A program made the position numbers and the translations under genes. Below the pieces are notes generated by a model. It was not told the origin of the DNA. It saw nothing but the letters and a program-made list of their open reading frames with translations, and ran no database searches. From contig CALWNO010000018.1 in NCBI GenBank assembly GCA_944382785.1, positions 1 through 46,811 of the forward strand: a stretch of DNA of 46,811 bases. The letters are read 5' to 3'. This document shows positions 23,954-32,690 of this stretch, one piece after another. The DNA is from an uncultured Gemmiger sp. GTDB taxonomy: Bacteria; Bacillota; Clostridia; Oscillospirales; Ruminococcaceae. Numbering within the stretch: the first letter of the stretch is position 1; the number at the start of each line of letters is the position of its first letter.

Positions 23954-25005
23954 AGCAATATGACATCGGCATTGATCTGGGCACCAGTTCCATCATCATT
24001 GCGACCGAACAGCAGGGTGTGATCTTCCGCCAGCCCAGTGTGGGGGCGGTGGATACCCGTTCCAATACCGTCATTGCGGTGGGGGAGGAAGCCCTGCGCA
24101 TGGTGGGGCGCGCGCCCCGGTATATTGATATTATCCGTCCGTTGCGGGACGGTGTCATTCAGGACCACCGCATGACCAACGAGCTCATTGTGCGGTTCAT
24201 CAACCAGGTCTGCCCGTCGCGGATCATCCGTCCCCGGGTGGCGGTGTGCGTTCCGGCTGCCATCACCGGCATTGAGGCGGATGCGGTGGTGGAATCAGTC
24301 ATGGCCGCCGGGGCCAAGCAGGTGTATCTGGTGGACGAGCCGGTGGCGGCAGCCCTGGGGGCCGGGCTGGATATCCGTACCCCCCGCGGCTGCATGGTCA
24401 TTGATATCGGCGGCGGGTCTACCGACATCGCTGTCATCAGCATGGGCGGCCGGGTCCGTGCTGCCAGCCTGCCGGTGGCCGGCAATGCATTCGACAACTG
24501 TATCGCCCAGTATGTGCAGGAAAAATACAGCATTGCCATCGGTCCGCTGACAGCCGAAGCCCTCAAAAAGCAGGTGGCCTGCTGCTCCCGGAGTGAGTTT
24601 GAAGGAGTCATGGAGGTGCGGGGCCATTCCTGGGAGACCAACCTTCCCGCCCGCCGCCTGATCTATACCCGGGACCTGTATGTACCGGTGCGGGAGCTGG
24701 CGGCCCGGATTGCAGCCGCGGCCCATACCGTTTTGCAGAGCACCCCGCCGGAACTGGCGGCGGACGTGGGAAAAACGGGGATTCTGCTGACCGGCGGCGG
24801 TTCCATGCTGCGGGGGCTGGCCGGATATCTGGCCGGGGAACTGCATGTGGATGTGGCCATCGCTCCCGATCCGCTCAACTGCGTGGCCCGGGGCACGGCG
24901 GCCAGCCTGTCTATGGGCAGATACCTGACCGCCGGTTTCCGGGATGCCACCCCCAAGGTCTGGAAAAGTCGGCTGATGGGGCCCCGGGACCCTTTCCATG
25001 AATAA
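23950..25005 (+). CDS. mreB: MreB/Mbl-like actin homologue
   Basis: A 351-residue bacterial actin that polymerises on the inner membrane and organises cell-wall synthesis. The actin-fold phosphate loops are visible: DIGIDLGTSSIII at the N-terminus (phosphate 1), VIDIGGGSTDIAVIS (phosphate 2) and LLTGGGSMLRGLAGYL (adenosine loop). The DEPVAAALGAGL helix is also typical. There is no mreC, mreD or rodA next to it; instead it is translationally coupled to comFC by an ATGA overlap. It may therefore be an Mbl/MreBH-type paralogue rather than the primary mreB. Confidence 0.88.
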   Translation: MKQYDIGIDLGTSSIIIATEQQGVIFRQPSVGAVDTRSNTVIAVGEEALRMVGRAPRYIDIIRPLRDGVIQDHRMTNELIVRFINQVCPSRIIRPRVAVCVPAAITGIEADAVVESVMAAGAKQVYLVDEPVAAALGAGLDIRTPRGCMVIDIGGGSTDIAVISMGGRVRAASLPVAGNAFDNCIAQYVQEKYSIAIGPLTAEALKKQVACCSRSEFEGVMEVRGHSWETNLPARRLIYTRDLYVPVRELAARIAAAAHTVLQSTPPELAADVGKTGILLTGGGSMLRGLAGYLAGELHVDVAIAPDPLNCVARGTAASLSMGRYLTAGFRDATPKVWKSRLMGPRDPFHE

Positions 25006-25012
25006 AATTTTG

Positions 25013-25021
25013 TGGTATACT
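25013..25021 (+). promoter_or_regulatory. Extended -10 upstream of pcrA
   Basis: TGGTATACT (TGn plus TATACT). No strong -35 is visible, as is tolerated with an extended -10. Confidence 0.5.
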
Positions 25022-25077
25022 GAACATTCGGAATTTTATCGTTTGAGACACCGCAGTTACAAAGGAAGAAACCACCT

Positions 25078-27684
25078 ATGCCCGACGCTATTTTGAACGA
25101 ATATCTTCAATTGCGGGATCAGTATATTGAATCCTGTTTTACCCGTCTGAATCCGGTACAGCGCCAGGCGGTGTTCACCACCGAAGGTCCGCTGCTGATT
25201 CTGGCGGGCGCCGGCTCCGGCAAGACCACCGTGCTGGTCAACCGTATTGCCAACATCATCCGGTTCGGCCGGGCCCACGGCAGCCGGGAAGTCTGCCGCC
25301 CCGTGACCCGGGAAGATGTGGACTATCTGCGCAACACTATTGAGAGCGGCCGCAATCCTTCCGCTGACCAGGCCAAACTGCTGGCGGTGGAACCGGCCCG
25401 GCCCTGGAATGTGCTGGCCATCACCTTCACCAACAAGGCTGCCGGGGAGCTGAAAGACCGGCTGAAGGCCATGCTGGGGGAGACCATGGGCAGTGATGTC
25501 CACGCCTCCACCTTCCATTCCGCCTGTGTGCGGATTCTGCGCCGGGATGCCGAGCGCATCGGGTTCCCCACCAGCTTCACCATCTATGACTCCGACGATC
25601 AGCAGCGGGTCATCAAACAGATTTACAAGGAACTGATGGTGGATGACAAGTTCCTGCCGCCCAAGCAGGCCATTGCCCGGATCAGTGCTTTCAAGGATAA
25701 GCTGCTTTCGGCCAAGGATGTGGCCTCCGAGCCGCCCAAGGATACCAAGGCGGCTCTGGTCAGCAGGATCTATACCGCCTACGCCGAGCGCTTGAAAACC
25801 GCGGGTGCCATGGACTTTGACGACCTGATCTTCCACACCGTGCAGATGCTGAAAAAGGACGCTGAAGCCCGGGAATACTACCAGAACAAGTTCCGCTACA
25901 TTGTGGTGGACGAATACCAGGATACCAGCGTGGCCCAGTTCCATCTGGTACGGCTGCTGGCGGGTGGTACCAACAACGTCTGCGTGGTGGGTGATGACGA
26001 CCAGTCCATTTACAAGTTCCGCGGCGCCACCATTGAGAATATCCTGAATTTTGAGCAGGTGTTCACCGGCGCCAGAACCATCCGCCTGGAACAGAACTAC
26101 CGCTCCACCTCCAACATCCTGAACGCAGCCAACAGCGTCATCAGGAACAACAACGGCCGCAAAGGCAAGACTCTGTGGACCGAAAACGGAACCGGCGCCA
26201 AGGTGCAGCACTATACCGCCTCCAGCGAACAGGACGAAGCCAGCCACATTGCCGACATCATCGGCCAGAATCTGCGCCAGGGAGCCCATCTGCGGGACCA
26301 TGCGGTGCTCTACCGCATGAATGCCCAGTCCAGCCCCGTGGAAGCCTACTTCGCCCGTGCCGGTATCCCGTACCGTATCGTGGGCGGTCAGCGCTTCTTT
26401 GACCGCAAGGAAGTCAAGGATATCAACTCCTATCTGGCCATTGTGGTCAATCCCCGGGACGATGTGCGCCTGCGCCGGATCATCAATGAACCGGCCCGCA
26501 AGATCGGTGCCACCACCGTGGACAAGGTGGCTGAACTGGCGTCCTCCCGGGGCGTGTCCATGCTGCAGATCATCTCGGAAGCCTCTACCTATCCGGCCTT
26601 GGCCCGGGCAGCTTCGGCTCTGAACGCCTTCTATGAGATGTACCGGACCCTGTGTGATCTGTCCATCACCTTGCCTCTGGACGAATTTGTGGGCGAGGTC
26701 ATCCGCAAGACCGGATACGAGGCCATGCTCAAGGCGCAGAAGGAAGAGGGGGAGACCCGGCTGGAGAACCTGGGTCAGCTGGTCAACTCGGTCAAGACCT
26801 ACGCCGACCAGAACGGCGAGGACGCCACCCTCTCCGGATTTTTGGAAGAAGTGGCGCTGATCGCCGATATTGATTCCTATGATGAGGATGCGGACTCGGT
26901 CACGCTGATGACCCTGCACAGTGCCAAGGGCCTGGAATTCCCCTATGTCTTTATCATTGGCATGGAGGACGGGGTCTTTCCCGGGGACCTGGCCCGCTAT
27001 AATGAGGAGGACATGGAGGAGGAACGCCGTCTTTGTTACGTGGGCATCACCCGCGCCAAGAAGGAACTCTATCTTTCTTCCTCCCGCAGCCGGATGATCT
27101 TCGGTCAGACCCGGCGCAATCCGCCTTCTGAGTTCCTTAATGAAATCGACCCGGACCTGATGGAGGAAACCCAGAGCCCGGAACTGGCGGCCATGGGCAG
27201 CGGATTCGGTGCCGGATACGGGACCTACTCCACCAACGTGCCCGGCGGGCGCAGCGGCTATTCCGGCGCTTCCCGCGGGTATCTGAACGGTGAGTACAAT
27301 GGCGGCTTCGGCAGCCGGTATGCCACCGGCGGCGGGTTCCGCAGCGGCTTTGCCGCCACAGGCGGACATGAAAGCCCCCGTGGCATCGGCCACCATACGG
27401 TGCCGGGCAGCGGCTTCGGGGCCGGGTACGGCTCCTCCCGCGGTGCAGCGCCGGCCGGTGCCGGGGCATCCACTCTGCTGGAAAGCCAGACCCCTGCGCC
27501 CAAAAAGAAGGCGGCCGGCTTTGCACCCGGAGATCTGGTGGACCACAAGGTCTTTGGCCGGGGCAAGGTGCTCCGGGTCACGCCTGTGGCGGGGGACTGC
27601 ATTGTGGAAATTCAGTTCGACCGTGTGGGCGTCAAAAAGACCATGGCCAACTATGCGCCGCTTACAAAACTAACCAAGGAATAA
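25078..27684 (+). CDS. pcrA: UvrD/PcrA-type 3'-5' DNA helicase
   Basis: PcrA unwinds DNA in excision repair, removes RecA and helps resolve transcription-replication conflicts. The 868-residue protein has the Q-motif region, Walker A AGAGSGKTT at about 43-51, VDEYQDTS near 277, GDDDQSIYKFRGA, LEQNYRS and the VTLMTLHSAKGLEFPYVF and VGITRAKKELYLS motifs. A tract of about 100 residues rich in Gly, Ser, Tyr and Phe (DNA about 27187-27490) links the core to the C-terminal Tudor-like RNA-polymerase-binding domain (DLVDHKVFGRGKVLRV). The linker contains a repeat of GSGFGAGYG. ATG at 25078 follows AAAGGAAG. Confidence 0.96.
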   Translation: MPDAILNEYLQLRDQYIESCFTRLNPVQRQAVFTTEGPLLILAGAGSGKTTVLVNRIANIIRFGRAHGSREVCRPVTREDVDYLRNTIESGRNPSADQAKLLAVEPARPWNVLAITFTNKAAGELKDRLKAMLGETMGSDVHASTFHSACVRILRRDAERIGFPTSFTIYDSDDQQRVIKQIYKELMVDDKFLPPKQAIARISAFKDKLLSAKDVASEPPKDTKAALVSRIYTAYAERLKTAGAMDFDDLIFHTVQMLKKDAEAREYYQNKFRYIVVDEYQDTSVAQFHLVRLLAGGTNNVCVVGDDDQSIYKFRGATIENILNFEQVFTGARTIRLEQNYRSTSNILNAANSVIRNNNGRKGKTLWTENGTGAKVQHYTASSEQDEASHIADIIGQNLRQGAHLRDHAVLYRMNAQSSPVEAYFARAGIPYRIVGGQRFFDRKEVKDINSYLAIVVNPRDDVRLRRIINEPARKIGATTVDKVAELASSRGVSMLQIISEASTYPALARAASALNAFYEMYRTLCDLSITLPLDEFVGEVIRKTGYEAMLKAQKEEGETRLENLGQLVNSVKTYADQNGEDATLSGFLEEVALIADIDSYDEDADSVTLMTLHSAKGLEFPYVFIIGMEDGVFPGDLARYNEEDMEEERRLCYVGITRAKKELYLSSSRSRMIFGQTRRNPPSEFLNEIDPDLMEETQSPELAAMGSGFGAGYGTYSTNVPGGRSGYSGASRGYLNGEYNGGFGSRYATGGGFRSGFAATGGHESPRGIGHHTVPGSGFGAGYGSSRGAAPAGAGASTLLESQTPAPKKKAAGFAPGDLVDHKVFGRGKVLRVTPVAGDCIVEIQFDRVGVKKTMANYAPLTKLTKE

Positions 27685-27699
27685 ACGGGGGAAATGACC

Positions 27700-28482
27700 A
27701 TGCTGGTGAACCTGATTGCACACACCAACGACCCGGAAAAGACGGTGGCCGCCGCGGCCAAGCTGTGCTATTCCGATGCGCACATCGAAACCTTGCTGGA
27801 AGGGCTGACGCCGGAAAAGACGGCGGCCTTCCTGCAACGGCTGAACGACGTGGGCCATGCCAGCCCCATTGAGCACGCCTCCTTCACTTTCGGCATTGAG
27901 GGGGTCAGCCGAACCTTCCTGGCCCAGGTGACCCGGCACCGCATTGCCTCTTTCAGCGTGCAGAGCCAGCGGTATGTCCGCCTGGAGGATTTCCGCTATG
28001 TGATCCCGCCGGAAATTGCAGCTATCCCGGAAGCCAAGGAACAGTTTATTGCCTCCATGAATGAGGATGCCCGCCGGTATCTGGAACTGGTCAAAACGCT
28101 GGAGGATGCCCACACCAAGGCATTCATGGCCCAGGGAATGGACGAAAAGGCGGCCCGTGCCAAGGCATCCAAAAAGGCAAATGAGGATGCCCGTTTTGTA
28201 TTGCCCAACGCCTGCGAGACCAAAATGGTCATGACTATGAACTGCCGCAGCCTGATCAACTTTTTCCAGCTGCGCTGCTGTGAGCGTGCCCAGTGGGAGA
28301 TCCGCGCCGTGGCTGACCGCATGCTGGAACTGGTTCTGCCCTTGGCGCCCCATATCTTTGCGGCGGCGGGGCCCCGCTGCCTGACCGGCCCCTGCCCGGA
28401 AGGGCGTATGTGCTGCGGGCAGCAGGCACAGGTGCGGCAGAAATATTCCGAGATGAAAGAGAAGGTAGGCAACCATGGGTAA
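27700..28482 (+). CDS. thyX: Flavin-dependent thymidylate synthase
   Basis: ThyX makes dTMP from dUMP using FAD, NADPH and methylene-tetrahydrofolate. The 260-residue protein has the diagnostic RHRIASFSVQSQRY motif (ThyX RHRxxSxxxxSxR) at about 79-92, with HASPIEHASFTF upstream. GGGGG (27687-27691) sits 8 nt before ATG at 27700; the ATG at 27694 is too close to it, so 27700 is preferred. The stop overlaps the thymidylate kinase gene, placing two consecutive steps of dTTP synthesis in one transcript. Confidence 0.95.
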   Translation: MLVNLIAHTNDPEKTVAAAAKLCYSDAHIETLLEGLTPEKTAAFLQRLNDVGHASPIEHASFTFGIEGVSRTFLAQVTRHRIASFSVQSQRYVRLEDFRYVIPPEIAAIPEAKEQFIASMNEDARRYLELVKTLEDAHTKAFMAQGMDEKAARAKASKKANEDARFVLPNACETKMVMTMNCRSLINFFQLRCCERAQWEIRAVADRMLELVLPLAPHIFAAAGPRCLTGPCPEGRMCCGQQAQVRQKYSEMKEKVGNHG

Positions 28483-29149
28483 ACTGATCATTTTTGAAGG
28501 ACTGGACGGCTCCGGCAAAGGCACACAGACCGAACTGCTGTGCAAGACCCTGCGGGAGCGTGGCCAGGAACTGCGCCAGATCACCTTCCCGGATTACGAG
28601 AGCGATTCTTCCGCTCTGGTGAAGATGTATCTCTCCGGCCAGTTTGGCCAGAAGCCGGATGATGTGAACGCCTTTGCGTCCTCTACCTTCTACGCGGTGG
28701 ACCGCTTCGCCAGTTACAAAACCAACTGGGGAGATTTCTACCGCCGGGGCGGTCTGGTTATCTCCGACCGATACACCACCAGCAACGCTGTGCATCAGTG
28801 CTCCAAACTGCCGCCCATGCACTGGGACGGGTTCCTGGAATGGCTGTTTGATTTTGAGTACAAAAAGATGGGCATCCCGGCCCCGGACGCAGTGGTATAC
28901 CTGTCGGTGGATGTGGATGTCTCCCAGAAGCTGCTGGCCGGGCGGTATCATGGCGACCGGACCAAGATGGATATCCAGGAAAAGGACGCTGAGTATCTGG
29001 CACGGTCCCGGGCTGCGGCGGAATACTGTGCCCGCAAACTGGGTTGGCGCCGCATTGTCTGCACCAAGGAAGAAAACGGTGTCAAGACCATGCGCAGTGT
29101 GGAGGATATCCACGCCGAGGTGCTTTCCAAGCTGGCGGACGTACTGTGA
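28475..29149 (+). CDS. tmk: Thymidylate kinase (dTMP kinase)
   Basis: Phosphorylates dTMP to dTDP with ATP. The 224-residue protein has the P-loop EGLDGSGKGTQ at about 8-18, the DRY motif in VISDRYTTSNAVHQ and a lid region around HGDRTKMDIQEK. The P-loop has GKGTQ where classical Tmk has GKTTQ or GKSTQ. It overlaps thyX by 8 nt, which supports the dTMP assignment over other nucleoside monophosphate kinases. Confidence 0.92.
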   Translation: MGKLIIFEGLDGSGKGTQTELLCKTLRERGQELRQITFPDYESDSSALVKMYLSGQFGQKPDDVNAFASSTFYAVDRFASYKTNWGDFYRRGGLVISDRYTTSNAVHQCSKLPPMHWDGFLEWLFDFEYKKMGIPAPDAVVYLSVDVDVSQKLLAGRYHGDRTKMDIQEKDAEYLARSRAAAEYCARKLGWRRIVCTKEENGVKTMRSVEDIHAEVLSKLADVL

Positions 29150-29181
29150 CGGCGTGAGCCGGTAGAAGGGGGGCGTACCGA

Positions 29182-30027
29182 ATGGCCGCTGTTTTACGGA
29201 AAGCCACTGTGCAGGACGTGGAAACTCTGGCATCCCTTCGCGCACAGGCTTTCACTACCGATATGCAGGAAGCCCGGTCCTGGCTGCAGGGCATCGCCGG
29301 GCTGGACAATGTGCTGGTCCTGGAAAAAGCCGGTGCTCAGGGGCAGCCGGGTGTTCCGGCGGCCATGCTGGGGGCGGTGCCTGTGGAATGCGGGCACCGG
29401 CGAGGCGTCTGGTTCTGCGGCATGCTTACCCGCCCGGAACTGCGCGGCCGCGGGCTGATGAGCCGTTTGCTGGACACCTGCCTGCGGGCCTACACCGCAG
29501 GCGGATATGACTTTGCAGTCACGGTGCCGGAATCTCCCCGCGCCGGGCAGGCACTGAAAAAACTGGACTTCAAAAACGCCTTTCCCCTGCGGGTGGTGCG
29601 CAAACCCATTGAACACAACCTGCGGGCCGTGGCGGAATTTGACAATATGACGGTGCGGCGCCTCATCGACGCCCGCATGCGGTATCAACCGGCCTGCATT
29701 ACCCTGCCGGAATCCACCGTCACCGAAATGATCACCCGCCTGTACCACAAGGGAATGACCATTGTTTCCAACAAACGTGGGTATGCGCTTTTCTGCCAGC
29801 AGGGGGATGTGTTGCAGGTGATGGAACTGCAGGCGGATAACGACCACAGCGCCGACATCCTTCTGCAGGCGGCCCGGGAAAAGACCGGCGCCGAATATGC
29901 CAGCATCCTGCTGGCGGAAAATCAGACTCTGTATCTGGGGGCGGGCAAACGGTGCGGATACGGCATGATCCGTTTTCTGTCCGGATCGTTCCCCATCACG
30001 GACGTATATTTCCGGCTGCTGCAGTAA
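29182..30027 (+). CDS. GNAT-family acetyltransferase with C-terminal extension
   Basis: A 281-residue protein. Residues about 1-150 form a GNAT domain with the acetyl-CoA loop LRGRGLMSRLLDTCL and the strand GVWFCGMLTRPE before it. The C-terminal ~130 residues (from HNLRAVAEFDNMTVRRLIDARM) look like a second, degenerate GNAT-like or sterol-carrier-like half, as in Eis-type two-domain proteins. The substrate is unknown. ATG at 29182 follows AAGGGGGG at 8-nt spacing. It lies between the dTMP genes and mltG. Confidence 0.82.
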   Translation: MAAVLRKATVQDVETLASLRAQAFTTDMQEARSWLQGIAGLDNVLVLEKAGAQGQPGVPAAMLGAVPVECGHRRGVWFCGMLTRPELRGRGLMSRLLDTCLRAYTAGGYDFAVTVPESPRAGQALKKLDFKNAFPLRVVRKPIEHNLRAVAEFDNMTVRRLIDARMRYQPACITLPESTVTEMITRLYHKGMTIVSNKRGYALFCQQGDVLQVMELQADNDHSADILLQAAREKTGAEYASILLAENQTLYLGAGKRCGYGMIRFLSGSFPITDVYFRLLQ

Positions 30028-30081
30028 ACGCGGAGCCCTGCACAAAAGGCCTGTGTATGCACAGGTAAAAAGGAGCAAAAG

Positions 30082-31386
30082 ATGAAGATCAATCGTGGAA
30101 CGGAACCGTCTTCTTCCCCCAAACCGGAAAAGCCGCGGCAGGCCCGTCGTGAGCCCGCTCCGGAACCGCCGCAGCGCCGCGCTTATGACGTGACCCGGGA
30201 CGGGGGCTTCGAGGACCCGGAACCGGAGGAAGAAGAGGAAGTTGTGGTCAAAAAGCGCCGCTTCCCGTTGGGACTTTTGATCGTGGTGATCATTCTGGCC
30301 CTGGTGGCTTTTGCGGGCTGGAATCTGCTGCAGTTTTACAGCGAGGTGGACGGCCACGGTTCGGTCGGCCAGGAAGTGACCGTCACCGTGGACCAGGGCT
30401 CCAGCGTGAGCGATATTGCCCAGGTGCTGAAGCAGAACAATGTCATCAAGTATGACTGGCTCTTCAAGCTGTACACCAAGTACAGCGGTCGTGCCGGCGG
30501 GCTGCAGTACGGAGATTTCCAGGTACATGCCGGCATGTCCTACAACGATATCATCACCACCCTGTCGGAACAGAAGGTCTTCCGCGATACGGTGCGGGTG
30601 ACCATCCCCGAAGGCACCACCGCGGTGGGCGTGGCCCAGATCTTTGTGGATCAGGGGCTGGTGGACAGCGTGGAAACCTTCCTGAACTGTGCCGAGGGCA
30701 AGGACGGTTCGGACTTCAGCCAGTATGAATTCTGGAACGAGATCCCGGACAACGAGGGCCGGCTGCTCAAGTGCGAAGGGTATCTCTTCCCCGACACGTA
30801 TGAGTTCTACACCGATGCCAGCGTCTATGACATTGTGGACCGCCTGTACTCGGAGTTTGATTCCAAGACCGCCGATCTGATGTCCACCATTGAGGAAAAG
30901 GGAACCACCCTGGATCAGGTTGTCATTCTGGCTTCTTTCATTCAGGAGGAAGCCGGCATGCCGGAAGAAGATTACAAAGTCAGTGCCTGCTTCCACAATC
31001 GTCTGGAATCGGACGATCCCCTGTGGGCGGAGCATAAGCTGGAATCCAACGCCAGCAGTGATATCATGCAAGATGGCGATAACAACTATCTGTGGAATTC
31101 GCCTATGGCGGAGTATATGGGCTGGCCGGAAGCCGGTGCCATTCCGGAGGAAGTGCTGGCGGCGTATGACACCTACCGTATCAGCGGTCTGCCGGCGGGC
31201 GCCATTTCCAACCCCGGCATCGACGCCATCAACGCGGCCCTGAACCCGGATGAGGAGTTCATGGCCGAAGGCTACTACTTCTTTGTTACCGGCCACCCGG
31301 ATACCGAGTATGCGGGGCAGTATTTCTACGCCAAAACGGCCGATGAACATGAACAGAACTGCGTTAAAGCCGGCTGGCGGAGCTAA
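30082..31386 (+). CDS. mltG: Endolytic murein transglycosylase MltG (YceG-like)
   Basis: MltG cleaves nascent glycan strands and helps set their length. The 434-residue protein has a long charged cytoplasmic tail (1-58), one membrane helix (about 61-84), a LysM-like region and the YceG catalytic domain. The conserved core is ILASFIQEEAGM (282-293) and later ISNPGIDAINAALNP and YYFFVTG. Two places differ from well-studied homologues. The VEKE/IEEE motif reads IQEE, with Gln288 at its first position, and the segment usually reading LQTDPT is LESNAS. AAGGAG precedes ATG at 30082. The U32 gene follows closely. Confidence 0.92.
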   Translation: MKINRGTEPSSSPKPEKPRQARREPAPEPPQRRAYDVTRDGGFEDPEPEEEEEVVVKKRRFPLGLLIVVIILALVAFAGWNLLQFYSEVDGHGSVGQEVTVTVDQGSSVSDIAQVLKQNNVIKYDWLFKLYTKYSGRAGGLQYGDFQVHAGMSYNDIITTLSEQKVFRDTVRVTIPEGTTAVGVAQIFVDQGLVDSVETFLNCAEGKDGSDFSQYEFWNEIPDNEGRLLKCEGYLFPDTYEFYTDASVYDIVDRLYSEFDSKTADLMSTIEEKGTTLDQVVILASFIQEEAGMPEEDYKVSACFHNRLESDDPLWAEHKLESNASSDIMQDGDNNYLWNSPMAEYMGWPEAGAIPEEVLAAYDTYRISGLPAGAISNPGIDAINAALNPDEEFMAEGYYFFVTGHPDTEYAGQYFYAKTADEHEQNCVKAGWRS

Positions 31387-31406
31387 AAAGCAGAAAGGAA
31401 AGACAG

Positions 31407-32636
31407 ATGCTTTCACAGCCTGAACTGCTGTCCCCGGCGGGCAGCCTGGAGACCTTGAAATATGCGGTGCTGTACGGGGCGGATGCCGTGTACTGTGCGC
31501 TGCCCCAATTCGGCATGCGCGCCGCGCCGCCCAACCTGACCAATGAAGAACTGCGGGAAGGCTGCATTTTTGCCCACGCCCGCGGCCGCAGGGTGTATCT
31601 GACCCTGAACACCCTGCCCACCAATGAGGAGCTGGAACAACTGCCCCAGGCCATGAAGGATGCAGCCGAGGCCGGGGTGGACGCCTTCATCATCGCGGAT
31701 CTGGGGGTACTGGCCCTGGCGCAGAAATACGCCCCGGGGGTGGAGGTGCACTTCTCCACCCAGGCGGGAATTGCCAACTACGCCGCCGCCACCCAGGCTT
31801 ATCAAATGGGGGCCAAGCGTGTGGTCCTGGCCCGGGAACTGAGTCTGACCGATATTGCCATCATCCGGGACAAGACGCCTCCGGAACTGGAACTGGAAGC
31901 CTTTGTGCACGGTGCCATGTGCATGAGCGTGTCCGGCAGGTGTCTGCTGTCCAGCTATATGACAGGCCGCAGCGGCAACCGGGGCGAGTGTGCTCAGCCC
32001 TGCCGCTGGAAATATTACCTGGTGGAAGAACGCCGTCCCGGACAGTACATGGAGATCGGCGAAAATCAGGATGGCAGCTACATTCTCAACGCCAACGACC
32101 TGTGCACGGCGCCTTTTGTGGATCTGATCTGCAAGGCGGGTGTGGACAGCCTGAAGATCGAAGGCCGGGCCAAGACCTTCTATTATGTGGCGTCGGTGAC
32201 CAGTGCCTACCGCCGTGCCCTGGATACCTACCTGGAAAATCCGGGCAATGACAACTTTGAACTGCCCGAGACGGTCATTGAAGAGCTCAATCGTACCAGC
32301 CACCGTCATTACTCGCCGGGTTTCTACTTTGGCAAGGAGAAGGCCCTGCAGACCCCCAGCCACAGCTACGTGCGGGACTGGGATTTCATCGGCACGGTAG
32401 ACAGCTGGGAAAACGGTGTGGCCGCCTGTACCCAGCGCAGCAAATTCAGCCTGGGGGATACCCTGGAAGTGCTGCAGCCGGACGGTTCGGTGGTGCCCTT
32501 GACTCCGGCCTGGATCAAGGATGAGGAAGGGAAGAATGTGGATGCCACTCCGCACCCGCTGATGCACTATACCATCCCCTGTGAAACGCCCCTGATGCCG
32601 TATAGCCTGCTTCGGATGCAGAAAACCGAGCAGTAA
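31407..32636 (+). CDS. U32-family protein, tRNA uridine hydroxylation type (TrhP/YrrN-like)
   Basis: A 409-residue member of the peptidase U32 family. The U32 signature is present: EAFVHGAMCMSVSGRCLLS, with further cysteines in RGECAQPCRW. Many U32 proteins, once called collagenases, hydroxylate tRNA or rRNA bases using prephenate and an Fe-S site; Firmicute members next to mltG are usually of the tRNA 5-hydroxyuridine type. The N-terminal LLSPAGSLETLKYAVLYGADAVYCA is a typical TIM-barrel start. It begins 20 nt after mltG. Function is inferred from family and context. Confidence 0.88.
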   Translation: MLSQPELLSPAGSLETLKYAVLYGADAVYCALPQFGMRAAPPNLTNEELREGCIFAHARGRRVYLTLNTLPTNEELEQLPQAMKDAAEAGVDAFIIADLGVLALAQKYAPGVEVHFSTQAGIANYAAATQAYQMGAKRVVLARELSLTDIAIIRDKTPPELELEAFVHGAMCMSVSGRCLLSSYMTGRSGNRGECAQPCRWKYYLVEERRPGQYMEIGENQDGSYILNANDLCTAPFVDLICKAGVDSLKIEGRAKTFYYVASVTSAYRRALDTYLENPGNDNFELPETVIEELNRTSHRHYSPGFYFGKEKALQTPSHSYVRDWDFIGTVDSWENGVAACTQRSKFSLGDTLEVLQPDGSVVPLTPAWIKDEEGKNVDATPHPLMHYTIPCETPLMPYSLLRMQKTEQ

Positions 32637-32641
32637 AACTG

Positions 32642-32690
32642 AAAAGAGCCGCACAGCCCCGCAAACGGGTGCCTGTGCGGCTCTTTTTTT
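32642..32690. terminator. Bidirectional terminator between U32 and nuclease-helicase genes
   Basis: Perfect 15-bp stem: AAAAGAGCCGCACAG (32642-32656) with its complement at 32673-32687, then TTTTTTT on the plus strand and A-tract on the other. Confidence 0.93.

Noticed and set aside
25057-27546. 829-residue antisense open frame over pcrA
   Set aside because: It is a shadow of pcrA; no motif or start signal.
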